This document shows positions 1 through 6,905 of a stretch of DNA of 34,062 nt, in pieces. A model generated the notes under the pieces. The model worked only from the letters and a program-made list of their open reading frames with translations. It had not been told where the DNA came from and made no database searches. The stretch spans positions 1 through 34,062 of the forward strand of contig CAJLNC010000022.1 of NCBI GenBank assembly GCA_905207905.1. The letters run 5' to 3'. The position numbers were made by a program, and so were the translations under genes. Positions within the stretch are counted from its first letter, which is position 1; the number at the start of each line of letters is the position of its first letter. The DNA is from an uncultured Lachnospiraceae bacterium. Its GTDB lineage: Bacteria > Bacillota_A > Clostridia > Lachnospirales > Lachnospiraceae.

Positions 1-60
1 GATGTGCTCTGCGATGAAGTGTATGAGATGGAAAATGGCCGGCTGGAGCGGATCCGTTAG
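1..60 (+). CDS. 3' end of a host gene, probably ABC-transporter ATPase
   Basis: Frame 1 is open from the window edge and ends with TAG at 58-60, giving 19 residues (DVLCDEVYEMENGRLERIR). A C-terminus of the form 'CD-V-Y-x-M/L-ENG-R/K' is typical of ABC-transporter nucleotide-binding subunits, where it follows the H-loop region. Only the tail is visible, so the family call is inference. Its base composition is less AT-rich than the 800 bases that follow. It is probably chromosomal DNA flanking the prophage. Confidence 0.5.
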   Translation, partial: DVLCDEVYEMENGRLERIR

Positions 61-283
61 AGGAAATAGAGCTTCAGTGTGCATTAGATGTATGAGCAAC
101 TTTATTTTTGGACAATGATAACAAATTTGGTAGAAATTAATAAAAATCATTTCGGTGGTAGAAAAGTATAACATTCAATTAACTATCAGTGTTAATGGTC
201 CTCGGAGACTTCATGATTTACAGCGAGTTTTTCCGAATGGTAGAGGATAGGATCTGTAAAGAACGAAAAAAACTGTGGACTAC

Positions 284-417
284 CAAAATAGATGTCAAAA
301 ACATGGTCTTCACCGGGAAAGTGTGTAACAATATGGGAAAAGGCGGGAAATGCCGAAAAATCAAGGGATTTCCCGAATTAATAGTTTGAAAATCCTCGTA
401 TTTTGACATCTATTTTG
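284..417. repeat. 17-bp perfect inverted repeat with 100-bp loop
   Basis: CAAAATAGATGTCAAAA at 284-300 is repeated as its exact reverse complement at 401-417. The loop contains several GGGAAA/GGGATTT runs. No target-site duplication is evident outside the arms, so a small inverted-repeat transposon is possible but not shown. A paired binding site for the transposase or another phage protein is equally possible. Confidence 0.6.
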
Positions 418-577
418 ATAAACAAGAAAATTGTATAGACAATAATTGAAAATTTGAAATGAAATGGCAAGATAAGCGGAGATAATCCCTAGTTTATAGG
501 AAAAATAATTTTCAGAAATATTTTTTAGAGAATTTTAGGGATTCTTCAGATCTTAAAAAAGCATGGAATTGTAAAAA

Positions 578-724
578 GCGTTATAACAAAATGTTATAGC
601 GTTATTTTTTTGCGTTACAAGCGTTACAAAAAATGCAAAAAGCTAGGAAATATGGGCGTTACAGCGTTTTTCCAAGAAAGAAAAGTACGGAAAATTATAA
701 AAGAAATCCTACAATTTGTAACGC
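578..724. repeat. Cluster of GCGTTA(C/T)A motifs
   Basis: GCGTTATA (578), GCGTTATT (599), GCGTTACAA (612 and 621), GCGTTACA (656), a partial GCGTTTTT (664) and the inverse TTGTAACGC (716-724) lie within 150 bp of AT-rich non-coding DNA. Four match GCGTTACA or its complement exactly, far more than chance in so short a stretch. The motif recurs in the gap at 16917-16956. Binding sites for a phage protein (transposase or regulator) are the simplest reading; the protein is unknown. Confidence 0.5.
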
Positions 725-725
725 A

Positions 726-824
726 GAGCAAGGGGACATTTTAGACCATGCAAAAAAATATGTCCCCTTGCCCATTTTATAGGCTTTTTCAAGAAAAAAC
801 GTGCATTGAGCAAGGGGACATTTT
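726..824. repeat. Three-copy GCAAGGGGACAT repeat able to form hairpins
   Basis: A 17-bp direct repeat, GAGCAAGGGGACATTTT, is at 726-742 and 808-824, followed in both by (T)TAGAC. Between them ATGTCCCCTTGC (760-771) is the perfect inverse of the 12-bp core. On the minus strand, downstream of the repressor gene, pairing of the 810 and 760 copies leaves a 12-bp stem followed by ATATTTTTTT, which resembles an intrinsic terminator with a long loop. The 728 copy competes for the same partner. Confidence 0.55.
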
Positions 825-869
825 TAGACTTAAAATGGGTAAAAAATAACCCAAAAAAAAGAAAAAAAA

Positions 870-1259
870 TTAAGCGGTCTCGATAAACTTATTTTGCTCT
901 GAAAAGGATGATTTTGCCCCTCTTGATTTTCGTTTTAGTTTTAAATTAATCAGTTCGAGTATTTCTTCTTGATCGTCAAGGGCTAATTCATGATAGCTAT
1001 CAAGAAGTATTCTATCATTTTCAGAAAGTAGAGTTTCACTTTTGAGCGAAAACGGAGTTTCACCAAAGAGAATCCAATCAACAGAGCAATCCAATATATT
1101 AGCAAGTTTCATTAGTGATGGAGCAGAAGGAAGTTTTTCACCACGCTCCCAAGCACTTAAAATTCCTGTAGAAATCCCTGTTTTATCATGAATTTGAGCT
1201 ATAGTAATGCCTAAATTCTTTCGTCTTTCTTTTAATCTAATACCGATCATTTCTTCCAT
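870..1259 (-). CDS. XRE-family phage repressor (c-like)
   Basis: A 129-aa protein. Residues about 6-65 form a lambda-repressor-type helix-turn-helix: 'IGIRLKERRKNLGITIAQ', then 'KTGISTGILSAWERGEKLPS', then 'LMKLANILDCSVDWILFG'. The C-terminal half is charged and helical and probably dimerises. The start has an AGGAGG site five bases upstream. It is transcribed leftwards, away from the early promoter and operator at 1285-1336. In transposable phages the gene in this position is the lysogeny repressor, which shuts off transposase expression; that role is inferred from position and fold. It lacks the S24 peptidase domain of RecA-cleavable repressors, so induction probably does not depend on self-cleavage. 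Confidence 0.85.
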   Translation of the reverse strand: MEEMIGIRLKERRKNLGITIAQIHDKTGISTGILSAWERGEKLPSAPSLMKLANILDCSVDWILFGETPFSLKSETLLSENDRILLDSYHELALDDQEEILELINLKLKRKSRGAKSSFSEQNKFIETA

Positions 1260-1284
1260 AGATCCTCCTATCTCCTAAATTAAA

Positions 1285-1330
1285 TAGCTCTATTGTGAAA
1301 AAATGTATTGACATTTTCACTAAAGAGCTA
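1285..1330. promoter_or_regulatory. Dyad operator between repressor and early genes
   Basis: A 46-bp interrupted inverted repeat centred at 1307/1308. Arms TAGCTCTATTGTGAAAA and TTTTCACTAAAGAGCTA match at 15 of 17 positions. It sits just upstream of the repressor start and covers the -35 element and spacer of the rightward promoter. It is a natural binding site for the XRE repressor, allowing autoregulation and early-gene shut-off. The binding protein is inferred. Confidence 0.75.
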
Positions 1331-1336
1331 TATCAT
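1308..1336 (+). promoter_or_regulatory. Early rightward sigma-70 promoter
   Basis: TTGACA at 1308-1313 (perfect -35), exactly 17 bases, then TATCAT at 1331-1336 (5 of 6 -10 bases). It faces the early genes and lies inside the dyad operator, so repressor binding would block polymerase. A start of transcription near 1343 would leave a leader of about 155 bases before the first gene. Confidence 0.75.
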
Positions 1337-1380
1337 AAATTTAGGGTAAAAAATAACTCAGAATAAATTTATCATATCCA

Positions 1381-1414
1381 TCCGGAAATCACAACCGGAA
1401 ACGGCGTTCGCCGT
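1381..1414. repeat. Two small dyads in the early leader
   Basis: TCCGG/CCGGA (1381-1399) and the tight palindrome ACGGCG-TT-CGCCGT (1401-1414) lie between the early promoter and the first gene. They could be a second operator or leader RNA hairpins. No T-run follows, so they are not obvious terminators. Confidence 0.35.
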
Positions 1415-1499
1415 ACAAATATGCCGATCTAAAGGCGATTAGAAAATATTTTTGCTGCTATTTTAAAAATTTTATATATCAAATTGGGGAGGTGAAAAG

Positions 1500-1733
1500 A
1501 TGCCTACTAAGGCCGAGCGTGAAAAAATCAATGGAGAAGAATTTAAAAGAATAGTATATGAAGATATTCTCAATCACATATCCAAGGCATTTTCCAGTCT
1601 GCTATATGACTTTCTTTATTTAGATAATTTTGAGGAATTAGTAGAGGAATACGCCAAGGATATGGAAAGAGCGATACAAACAGCGGTTAAAGAAGATAAA
1701 AGTAAAATCATCGAAATCAGAAAAAACCGGTAA
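1500..1733 (+). CDS. Hypothetical early protein, 77 aa
   Basis: The first gene downstream of the early promoter, with a strong site (GGGGAGGTG) eight bases before ATG. The product is charged and wholly helical in appearance: 'FKRIVYEDILNHISKAFSSLLYDFLYLDNFEELVEEYAKDMERAIQ' is described here only by its pattern of alternating acidic and hydrophobic residues from about 14 to 60. There is no signal peptide or membrane segment. I do not recognise the family. Its last 17 bases overlap the 3' end of the oppositely oriented DUF2513-like gene. Early lytic or establishment functions are possible. Confidence 0.65.
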   Translation: MPTKAEREKINGEEFKRIVYEDILNHISKAFSSLLYDFLYLDNFEELVEEYAKDMERAIQTAVKEDKSKIIEIRKNR

Positions 1734-2097
1734 TTTTTACTTTTATAATTTCTGCTGCGATGTCATACAGAGTCTTTAAGGAAAAGGAACCAATAGATTT
1801 TGCTACATCAAGAGTTTTGCACCAAACAGATTGATCACGAATATTTTCAAGAAATTGATGTCCGTCAAAAGTGAGGTCATCAATGGTGCTGATACGGATA
1901 AGATTTTGTTTGGTGAATCCGGCATCAGATATTTTGATGTAGTTGCCTTCTGAAAGTTTGAGACAGGTATAGTATAGTTCTTCCTCAGAATAGGTGGGAA
2001 GTTGTTCATGTAAAGAAGGAAAAGAATAGCGGATGCCAAAAGGCTTATCTTCAAGGGCAAGCAGTACATCACGCACACAATTAGAATTTAGTTTCAT
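1717..2097 (-). CDS. DUF2513-like protein
   Basis: A 126-aa protein starting MKLNSNCVRDVLLALE and including 'LTFDGHQFLENIRDQSVW' around residues 75-92, which resembles the DUF2513 family ('LT-x-EGHEFL-x-IR-x-x-W'). Those proteins are small winged-helix-like accessory proteins in Firmicute phages and mobile elements; their function is unknown. I chose the ATG at 2097 rather than the longer upstream frame because GGAGGA lies just before it and the family begins with this motif. It is on the minus strand amid rightward genes, so it needs its own promoter and may be expressed in the lysogen. Confidence 0.75.
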   Translation of the reverse strand: MKLNSNCVRDVLLALEDKPFGIRYSFPSLHEQLPTYSEEELYYTCLKLSEGNYIKISDAGFTKQNLIRISTIDDLTFDGHQFLENIRDQSVWCKTLDVAKSIGSFSLKTLYDIAAEIIKVKITGFF

Positions 2098-2173
2098 AAA
2101 ACAGTCCTCCAAGAAATTAGTAATACGGTAATAATACCATACTGGAGGAAGGCGGACAAGAAAGGAAGGTACA

Positions 2174-2353
2174 ATGAAAAACGGAAAAAGACCCACATTA
2201 AGGCAAAAGAAGATCATGAGAGCAAGTGGTCTGATACCGGAGAACTGGTTGGTCGTAAAAGATCTTGGTAGTGAGCTGCACGTAGTCAGCCGGATGTCTT
2301 TGAAAAAAATAGGGGGCAAGCCGAAACTGCGGAAACTGGAGGTAGTTGTTTAA
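2174..2353 (+). CDS. DUF6906-like small protein, 59 aa
   Basis: The ATG at 2174 follows AAGGAAGG by three bases. The sequence MKNGKRPTLRQKKIMRASG followed by 'LIPENWLVVKDLGSELHVVSR' (with a lysine-rich tail KKIGGKPKL) matches the pattern of the DUF6906 family of Clostridia phage and mobile-element proteins. It is basic and soluble with no membrane segment. It lies head to head with the DUF2513-like gene, 76 bases apart, so a divergent promoter is likely between them. Function unknown. Confidence 0.7.
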   Translation: MKNGKRPTLRQKKIMRASGLIPENWLVVKDLGSELHVVSRMSLKKIGGKPKLRKLEVVV

Positions 2354-2381
2354 AAAAGGAGAGCTGCGGTAACAGCTCCCC
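2352..2381 (-). terminator. Intrinsic terminator for the leftward 61-aa gene
   Basis: On the minus strand GGGGAGCTG pairs with CAGCTCTCC-type bases (9-bp stem with one mismatch, loop TTACCG) and is followed by TTTTTT (2352-2357 on the plus strand). It lies directly after the stop of the minus-strand gene at 2389 and next to the stop of the DUF6906-like gene, so it may serve both. Confidence 0.7.
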
Positions 2382-2388
2382 TTCGATG

Positions 2389-2574
2389 TCAGAACATATG
2401 ATGATAATGCCAACCACTATCGCCGATTCTGACAATTGCGTGATACGTTTTATCAAAGAGTTTTGAGTGGGCCTCATACTCTGAGATTGTATCACCGTCT
2501 TCCGGATGTTGGGAAATAAGTATCCAGTCAAGCTTTTCGTCGGCTGGTCCAACATCCATCGGATAATCACGCAT
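2389..2574 (-). CDS. Hypothetical protein, 61 aa
   Basis: The ATG at 2574 is preceded by GGAGGTG at good spacing. The frame continues upstream but without a start as good. The product is acidic, 'MRDYPMDVGPADEKLDWILIS' at the N-terminus and 'AIVRIGDSGWHYHHMF' at the C-terminus, the latter ending in a His/Trp-rich tail. I do not recognise it. It has its own terminator and runs opposite to the early genes, as expected of a cargo gene expressed in the lysogen. Confidence 0.6.
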   Translation of the reverse strand: MRDYPMDVGPADEKLDWILISQHPEDGDTISEYEAHSKLFDKTYHAIVRIGDSGWHYHHMF

Positions 2575-2669
2575 GGTAGTCACCTCCCTTCTGAGGGAGT
2601 ACCCTGCAAAAGAATTGTAACATATCAAAAACGATAAAGAAAGAAAGTGTTTATAAAGGAAGTGATCAC

Positions 2670-2870
2670 ATGGCAGGGCAGAATACACTGACCCCGCTGG
2701 GGAAAAAGATAAAGAAAAGATTAATTGACCTGAACATGACACAGCGTGATCTGGCAGCAATGCTGGGGGTGAATGCAGTGTACCTTACAAAGATCATGAA
2801 TGGGACACGGACAGGGGCAAAGTATAGAAAACAGATTGCTGAAATATTAGGATTTGATGACGCTGCATAG
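2670..2870 (+). CDS. Ner/Cro-like HTH regulator, 66 aa
   Basis: A compact XRE helix-turn-helix filling the whole protein: 'LGKKIKKRLIDLNMTQRDLA' (residues about 9-28) and 'LGVNAVYLTKIMNGTRTG' (31-48). AAGGA precedes the ATG. It sits 11 bases before the transposase gene, the position of ner in Mu, whose product turns down early transcription. The Ner-like role is inferred from position; the fold here is XRE rather than classic Mu Ner. Confidence 0.75.
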   Translation: MAGQNTLTPLGKKIKKRLIDLNMTQRDLAAMLGVNAVYLTKIMNGTRTGAKYRKQIAEILGFDDAA

Positions 2871-2881
2871 GAGGTGATCGG

Positions 2882-5011
2882 ATGCAGGCAGCACATGTAA
2901 CGTTAGAAGAGGCGGCGGAGCTTGAGGGGATAAGCTACCAGACAATGAAAAAACGTATTCAGAGAAATGCAGGTCAATATGATGTTCAGATGAAAAAATC
3001 AGATAAAGGTGGTTGGGATATCGTATTAGTGTCAACTATGTCCCTGTCAAAAATGGCGCAGGCAGCTTTTGAACGGAGAGAAGCGGTGAAACGAATTGCA
3101 GATACAGCCGATCAGGGTGTGGAAGTGGTAGAAGAAAAACCAGCACCAAAACGTCCCTGGTACGTGGATGCAGATTATGAATGGTATCAGCACCAGTATA
3201 GTAAGAACTACTACAAAGGCATGGAGCTGGGGAATGTGGTACGGGAGTATATCAGCAATGTACCGAAGCATCATAAGGATCTAACCGTATGGACAGAAGA
3301 GTATGCAAAGGAGCGAACCGGCAAGAGCGGCAGGACGTTCCGCCGGATGGTGGATGACTATATCACTGCATCGGCGTGGGCAGATCAGCTTCAGAAAGAA
3401 GATGGATGCAGCTATGATTACATCAAGGTGTTGGCGCTGTGCCGGAAGCCGAAGGAGGTCGGGTTGTTTCCCAGCATCCAGCCGGTGATGAAGCAGTGTA
3501 TCAAGAATATCTGGTTTAATAAGGAATTTGCGCAGAACCGCCGGACAAGGGAAGACCTGTATGAGACTCTGCAGGAAGTTGCAGAAGCAAAGAGTTGGGA
3601 TAAAATTCCGTCTTACCAGACGGTGGCTAGGTATATCACCTACCTGATGGAGCGTGAAGGAATGGCCAGCGCGCACCAGTATCAGAAAAATGGGGCTGTG
3701 GCATGGAAAAACCGCCAGATGGTGAAGCGGGCCAGAGATACCAAGAGCCTGCAAGTGCTGGAGATGGTGCAGGGCGATGAGCATACCTTTGATGTGTGGG
3801 TGATGTATAAGACGCCAAGCGGGAAAGAGATCCCGATCCGCCCGAAGCTGGTCTGCTGGATCGACACCCGCAGCCGCATGATATTCGGGGATGTCATCTG
3901 CAGAGATGCGAATGCACAGATCCTGAAGGAGAGCCTGATCAAGATGTTTTACGAAGATCTGAACGGATATGTGCCAAAGTATTTATACATTGATAATGGA
4001 AAGGATTATACATCGAAAAACCTGATCGGAGTAGACCGGAAGGATCGGCATGATCCGAATGCAAAAGAAAAGTATTTTGATCTGGAGTGTGATCGGAAGA
4101 CAAGGGGGTTCTACCGGGATATGGGGATCTCTGACGTACATATTTCCATGCCGTATGAACCATGGACGAAGGGTCAGATCGAGCGTTCCTTCGGCACAGT
4201 GATCGAAAATTTTTCCAAGCAGTTTGCAAGCTACACTGGTACGCTTACCGGTTCCAGGACGGACGCCAAGGTGAACAAGGACATCAGGGCAATGGCAGAG
4301 CGGGGGGAGCTGCTGACCATGGAAGAATTTTATGAGGAGTGGAAGAAGTACAAGGAAAAGTATATCAACCGGCAGCATAGCAGTCTGAGGCGGATGCAGG
4401 AAACGTACAAGACGCCAAAGGAGCTGTTTGAGAATGGAGAACGGTATATAAAGCCTGCTCCGCCCCGTAGCGTGGCAGTCATGGCGCTGATGAAGTCCGA
4501 GGAGGCGTATGTATACAATACGGGGATCCGCAGGAATGGGTATGACTACATGGCCTATGATCTTTGTCCATACATCGGTCGGAAGGTACAGATCAAGGTA
4601 GATCCCTGGGATGTGACGGGGATTTATGTGATGGACGATACCGGAGCGCTGATCTGCCGGGCGGAAGCACAGGAGCTGTTAAAATTCGGTCGAGTGTCGG
4701 ATCCGGTGCTGCAGGAACACAGGAGGATGCAGAACCGGCAGCTGCGGGATGTGCGTGAGCAGGTGGCAGAAGCTACAAGGCCCTTTGATCTGGAGGAAGC
4801 GACCGAAAACTACGGAAAAGGTATAGTAGGAGGCGTGAAGCTGACGATCGGCAATGAGCCGGTGCGGACGCAGAAGGTGGTACAGATGCCTGTTGATAAG
4901 CAGACAGTGCGCAACGCAAAGAAGCTCCGGCAGACGAAGGAAGCATCCGAATACATGAAATCACAGGCCCAGAAAGCGGTAGAACGGCTCAGGGCAATGG
5001 GGGAGAAATGA
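2882..5011 (+). CDS. MuA-like DDE transposase
   Basis: A 709-aa protein, close to the 663 aa of Mu A. The N-terminus (about 1-65) looks like a DNA-binding helix-turn-helix ('VTLEEAAELEGISYQTMKKR'). Residues 290-450 form the retroviral-integrase-like core: catalytic Asp about 299 ('MVQGDEHTFD'), Asp about 371 ('LYIDNGKDYTS') and Glu about 434 ('TKGQIERSFG'). The C-terminal 250 residues are Mu-transposase C-terminal type and basic. It cuts and joins the phage ends to target DNA for both integration and replicative transposition, with the MuB-like ATPase encoded 177 bases downstream. The start has a full AGGAGGTGATC site. Confidence 0.95.
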   Translation: MQAAHVTLEEAAELEGISYQTMKKRIQRNAGQYDVQMKKSDKGGWDIVLVSTMSLSKMAQAAFERREAVKRIADTADQGVEVVEEKPAPKRPWYVDADYEWYQHQYSKNYYKGMELGNVVREYISNVPKHHKDLTVWTEEYAKERTGKSGRTFRRMVDDYITASAWADQLQKEDGCSYDYIKVLALCRKPKEVGLFPSIQPVMKQCIKNIWFNKEFAQNRRTREDLYETLQEVAEAKSWDKIPSYQTVARYITYLMEREGMASAHQYQKNGAVAWKNRQMVKRARDTKSLQVLEMVQGDEHTFDVWVMYKTPSGKEIPIRPKLVCWIDTRSRMIFGDVICRDANAQILKESLIKMFYEDLNGYVPKYLYIDNGKDYTSKNLIGVDRKDRHDPNAKEKYFDLECDRKTRGFYRDMGISDVHISMPYEPWTKGQIERSFGTVIENFSKQFASYTGTLTGSRTDAKVNKDIRAMAERGELLTMEEFYEEWKKYKEKYINRQHSSLRRMQETYKTPKELFENGERYIKPAPPRSVAVMALMKSEEAYVYNTGIRRNGYDYMAYDLCPYIGRKVQIKVDPWDVTGIYVMDDTGALICRAEAQELLKFGRVSDPVLQEHRRMQNRQLRDVREQVAEATRPFDLEEATENYGKGIVGGVKLTIGNEPVRTQKVVQMPVDKQTVRNAKKLRQTKEASEYMKSQAQKAVERLRAMGEK

Positions 5012-5145
5012 GACGAATAGTGGAAAGAATGGTGGATATTGGGATCCGGCTCATTTGGATAGCCGTGGCTGCAGTGATGCTGCTGGTCTGCGCTCCGCTT
5101 TGGAGCATCGCAGAGCTGCTGCGGATATTGCAGGATGAGGATTAA
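5008..5145 (+). CDS. Small single-span membrane protein, 45 aa
   Basis: Its ATG overlaps the transposase stop (ATGA at 5008-5011), and GGGGGAG lies just upstream, so it is probably translationally coupled. Basic N-terminus (MRRIVERM) followed by a hydrophobic span of about 20 residues ('IWIAVAAVMLLVCAPLW') and an acidic tail. The 45-aa length puts it below usual gene-calling cut-offs. Family unknown; it is not a known partner of Mu transposase. Confidence 0.55.
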   Translation: MRRIVERMVDIGIRLIWIAVAAVMLLVCAPLWSIAELLRILQDED

Positions 5146-5187
5146 CAACAAAAATGTCAAAAAAACAGAGGAAAGGATGGTACTAAA

Positions 5188-6168
5188 ATGGAAACTACAG
5201 AAGTAAGAGAGGGAACGCCCAGCAGAATCGCACTGGCGGTTATTAAAAAGTTAGCAGAAATGAAGATGAATAAGGCGGAACTGGCCATCCAGCTTGGGGT
5301 GAGCAGATCCATGGTCAGCCAGTATCTGGCCGGAAAGTACAAAAGTGATCCGGCTGCACTGGAAGAAATGCTGCAAGATTTTCTGGAAGCGAATGGTGTT
5401 CGAGAAACTTTTTCCGCTGATGATGACATAGAGCTGCAAGAGGAGCGGATGGAGCTGCCGCAAAAGATCGCCTATTATGAGAGCCGGGATTACATGGGTG
5501 TCATGTCCGTGTGCCAGTCTTGCCAGGAGGATATGGGGCTTGGCATCATCATCGGGAAATCCGGGTATGGAAAATCCTACGCATTGCAGCACTACGCCAA
5601 GATGCCGAAGGTGGTTTATCTGGAGTGTGACGATACGATGAGCTGCCGGGATCTGGTGGAAGCGATTGAGGGAAAGCTTGGGATACCAAAAGCATCCTCA
5701 GGAACGATCTGGAAGCGGGTGTGTCGGATCCGGGAATTTCTAAACGTGAACACAGGGTATTTGCTCATTATTGATGAAGCGGACAAGCTGATCAATAAGT
5801 ACACGGCAGCGAAAATGGAGATCCTGAGGGGGATTTACGATCAGGCGGATGTGGGGGTGGTGATTGCAGGGGAGCCGAAGCTGGAGATGGATCTTCGCAA
5901 CATGCTTGATCGCTTCGCTAACCGCATTGATTTCTTCTATAAGCTTGGAGGATTGGATCAGAAAGAGCTGGACGGTTATTTAAAGGGCTGGAAGGTATCA
6001 GAGGATGCAAGGCAGGAGTTAGCTAACCGGGCTTATCATTCGCGCAATGGCTGCTTCCGACTGCTGGATCGGACGCTGAATAACGTGCTGCGTGTGATGA
6101 AAAGCAGAGGGGTAACCGAAGTGACCACAGATATTGTCAATGAAGCATCTGGCATGATGCTGCTGTAA
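5188..6168 (+). CDS. MuB-like AAA+ target-selection ATPase
   Basis: 326 aa, matching Mu B (312 aa). The N-terminal 65 residues form a helix-turn-helix ('KAELAIQLGVSRSMVSQYLA'), as in MuB. The AAA+ core has Walker A GKSGYGKS at 123-130 and Walker B 'YLLIIDEADK' around 191-200, followed by an arginine-rich region ('LDRFANRIDFF'). MuB binds target DNA with ATP, delivers it to the transposase and gives target immunity. Expected partner: the transposase at 2882. Confidence 0.93.
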   Translation: METTEVREGTPSRIALAVIKKLAEMKMNKAELAIQLGVSRSMVSQYLAGKYKSDPAALEEMLQDFLEANGVRETFSADDDIELQEERMELPQKIAYYESRDYMGVMSVCQSCQEDMGLGIIIGKSGYGKSYALQHYAKMPKVVYLECDDTMSCRDLVEAIEGKLGIPKASSGTIWKRVCRIREFLNVNTGYLLIIDEADKLINKYTAAKMEILRGIYDQADVGVVIAGEPKLEMDLRNMLDRFANRIDFFYKLGGLDQKELDGYLKGWKVSEDARQELANRAYHSRNGCFRLLDRTLNNVLRVMKSRGVTEVTTDIVNEASGMMLL

Positions 6169-6193
6169 AAGGAACACAGAGAGGAGAAGAAGG

Positions 6194-6424
6194 ATGGAAC
6201 AGATCAAAATCAGTATTACGGGACCGGACGCAGAAGAACAAACGGCGCGCCTGATGAAAGCAATCTATAAGACAATGGCACGGATGGACGGCAGAAACTG
6301 CCACATCACCATCAGCAGCCAGAGAGAGATACCGTCAAATGGTGAGGGAGAAATTGAGATCCCGAAGTTTCTGCAGGATAAAAGTAGACGTCAGCGCATT
6401 CCGGCATTGGGAAGGATGGGATGA
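6194..6424 (+). CDS. Hypothetical protein, 76 aa
   Basis: GGAGAAGAAGG precedes the ATG. The N-terminal half looks like an alpha/beta fold ('IKISITGPDAEEQTARLMKA'); the rest is polar and charged. Its stop overlaps the start region of the next gene, so the two are co-translated. No family recognised. Position between the MuB-like and GemA-like genes matches the block of small 'semi-essential early' genes of Mu. Confidence 0.65.
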   Translation: MEQIKISITGPDAEEQTARLMKAIYKTMARMDGRNCHITISSQREIPSNGEGEIEIPKFLQDKSRRQRIPALGRMG

Positions 6425-6425
6425 T

Positions 6426-6839
6426 ATGGGACAACAGGAAGCAACCATCCGAACGATATGGGGTATTGCAAAGAGTCCGGAACTCATGCTGTCCAATGAG
6501 GAGCTGCACCTTGTAGTGATGGCGCAGACCGGGAAGGAATCCTTGCGCAAGCTGACAAAGAAGGAGATTTCCAGAGTAGTCTATGTGCTTGCCAAGATGA
6601 AGGAGTCCTCTAAGAGCGGGAAGTCGCAAAAAGTGGAAGTTTATGGAACTGCTACGGCCAATCAGCGCAGGAAAGTCTACAAGCTGATGCAGGAGCTTGG
6701 CTGGAATGAAAAGCGGATCAATGGGATGTGCCGCCGGATGTATAAGATTGATCGTTTGGAGTGGCTGGATTACCTGCAGATCAGCAATCTGATCGAAGCA
6801 TTGAAAGCGATGATTGACCGGCAGGGTACGCAGTCATGA
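6426..6839 (+). CDS. gemA: GemA-like protein (DUF1018, Mu gp16 type)
   Basis: 137 aa from the ATG at 6426, chosen because the frame upstream lies inside the previous gene. The C-terminal half carries the family pattern: 'ATANQRRKVYKLMQELGW' (about 78-95) followed by 'INGMCRRMYKIDRLEWLDYLQ' (about 99-119). DUF1018 proteins are conserved in Mu-like phages; Mu GemA affects host gene expression and DNA topology. Its position after MuB agrees. Confidence 0.85.
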   Translation: MGQQEATIRTIWGIAKSPELMLSNEELHLVVMAQTGKESLRKLTKKEISRVVYVLAKMKESSKSGKSQKVEVYGTATANQRRKVYKLMQELGWNEKRINGMCRRMYKIDRLEWLDYLQISNLIEALKAMIDRQGTQS

Positions 6840-6905
6840 AAATATGGTACATTGACAAGTGAATACAGTCAGCAGAAAAGTTTTTGAAAAAAAGGTGGAA
6901 AGCTA

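Larger units (their letters stand above)
61..869. other. AT-rich non-coding left-end and regulatory region
   Basis: About 800 bases with no convincing gene. The open frames here lack ribosome binding sites and resemble no known protein. The region holds a 17-bp inverted repeat (284-300 / 401-417), a cluster of GCGTTA motifs (578-724) and three copies of GCAAGGGGACAT (728, 760, 810). TGGTAGA also recurs at 128, 156 and 238. In Mu the left end carries several transposase-binding sites before the repressor gene, and this stretch sits in the same place. The exact phage end (5'-TG expected by analogy) cannot be fixed without an empty site or the right end. Confidence 0.55.

Noticed and set aside
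189..389. 66-codon open frame on the plus strand in the left region
   Set aside because: No ribosome binding site, no protein-like composition, and it crosses the 17-bp inverted repeat; another frame covers it on the opposite strand. Probably chance.
1717..2319. Long 200-codon minus-strand frame as one gene
   Set aside because: The first 74 codons overlap the DUF6906-like gene, are unlike the rest, and lack a start site. The real protein starts at 2097.
6339..6839. 166-codon version of the GemA-like gene
   Set aside because: The extra 29 codons lie wholly inside the preceding gene; the family-like part begins after ATG 6426.
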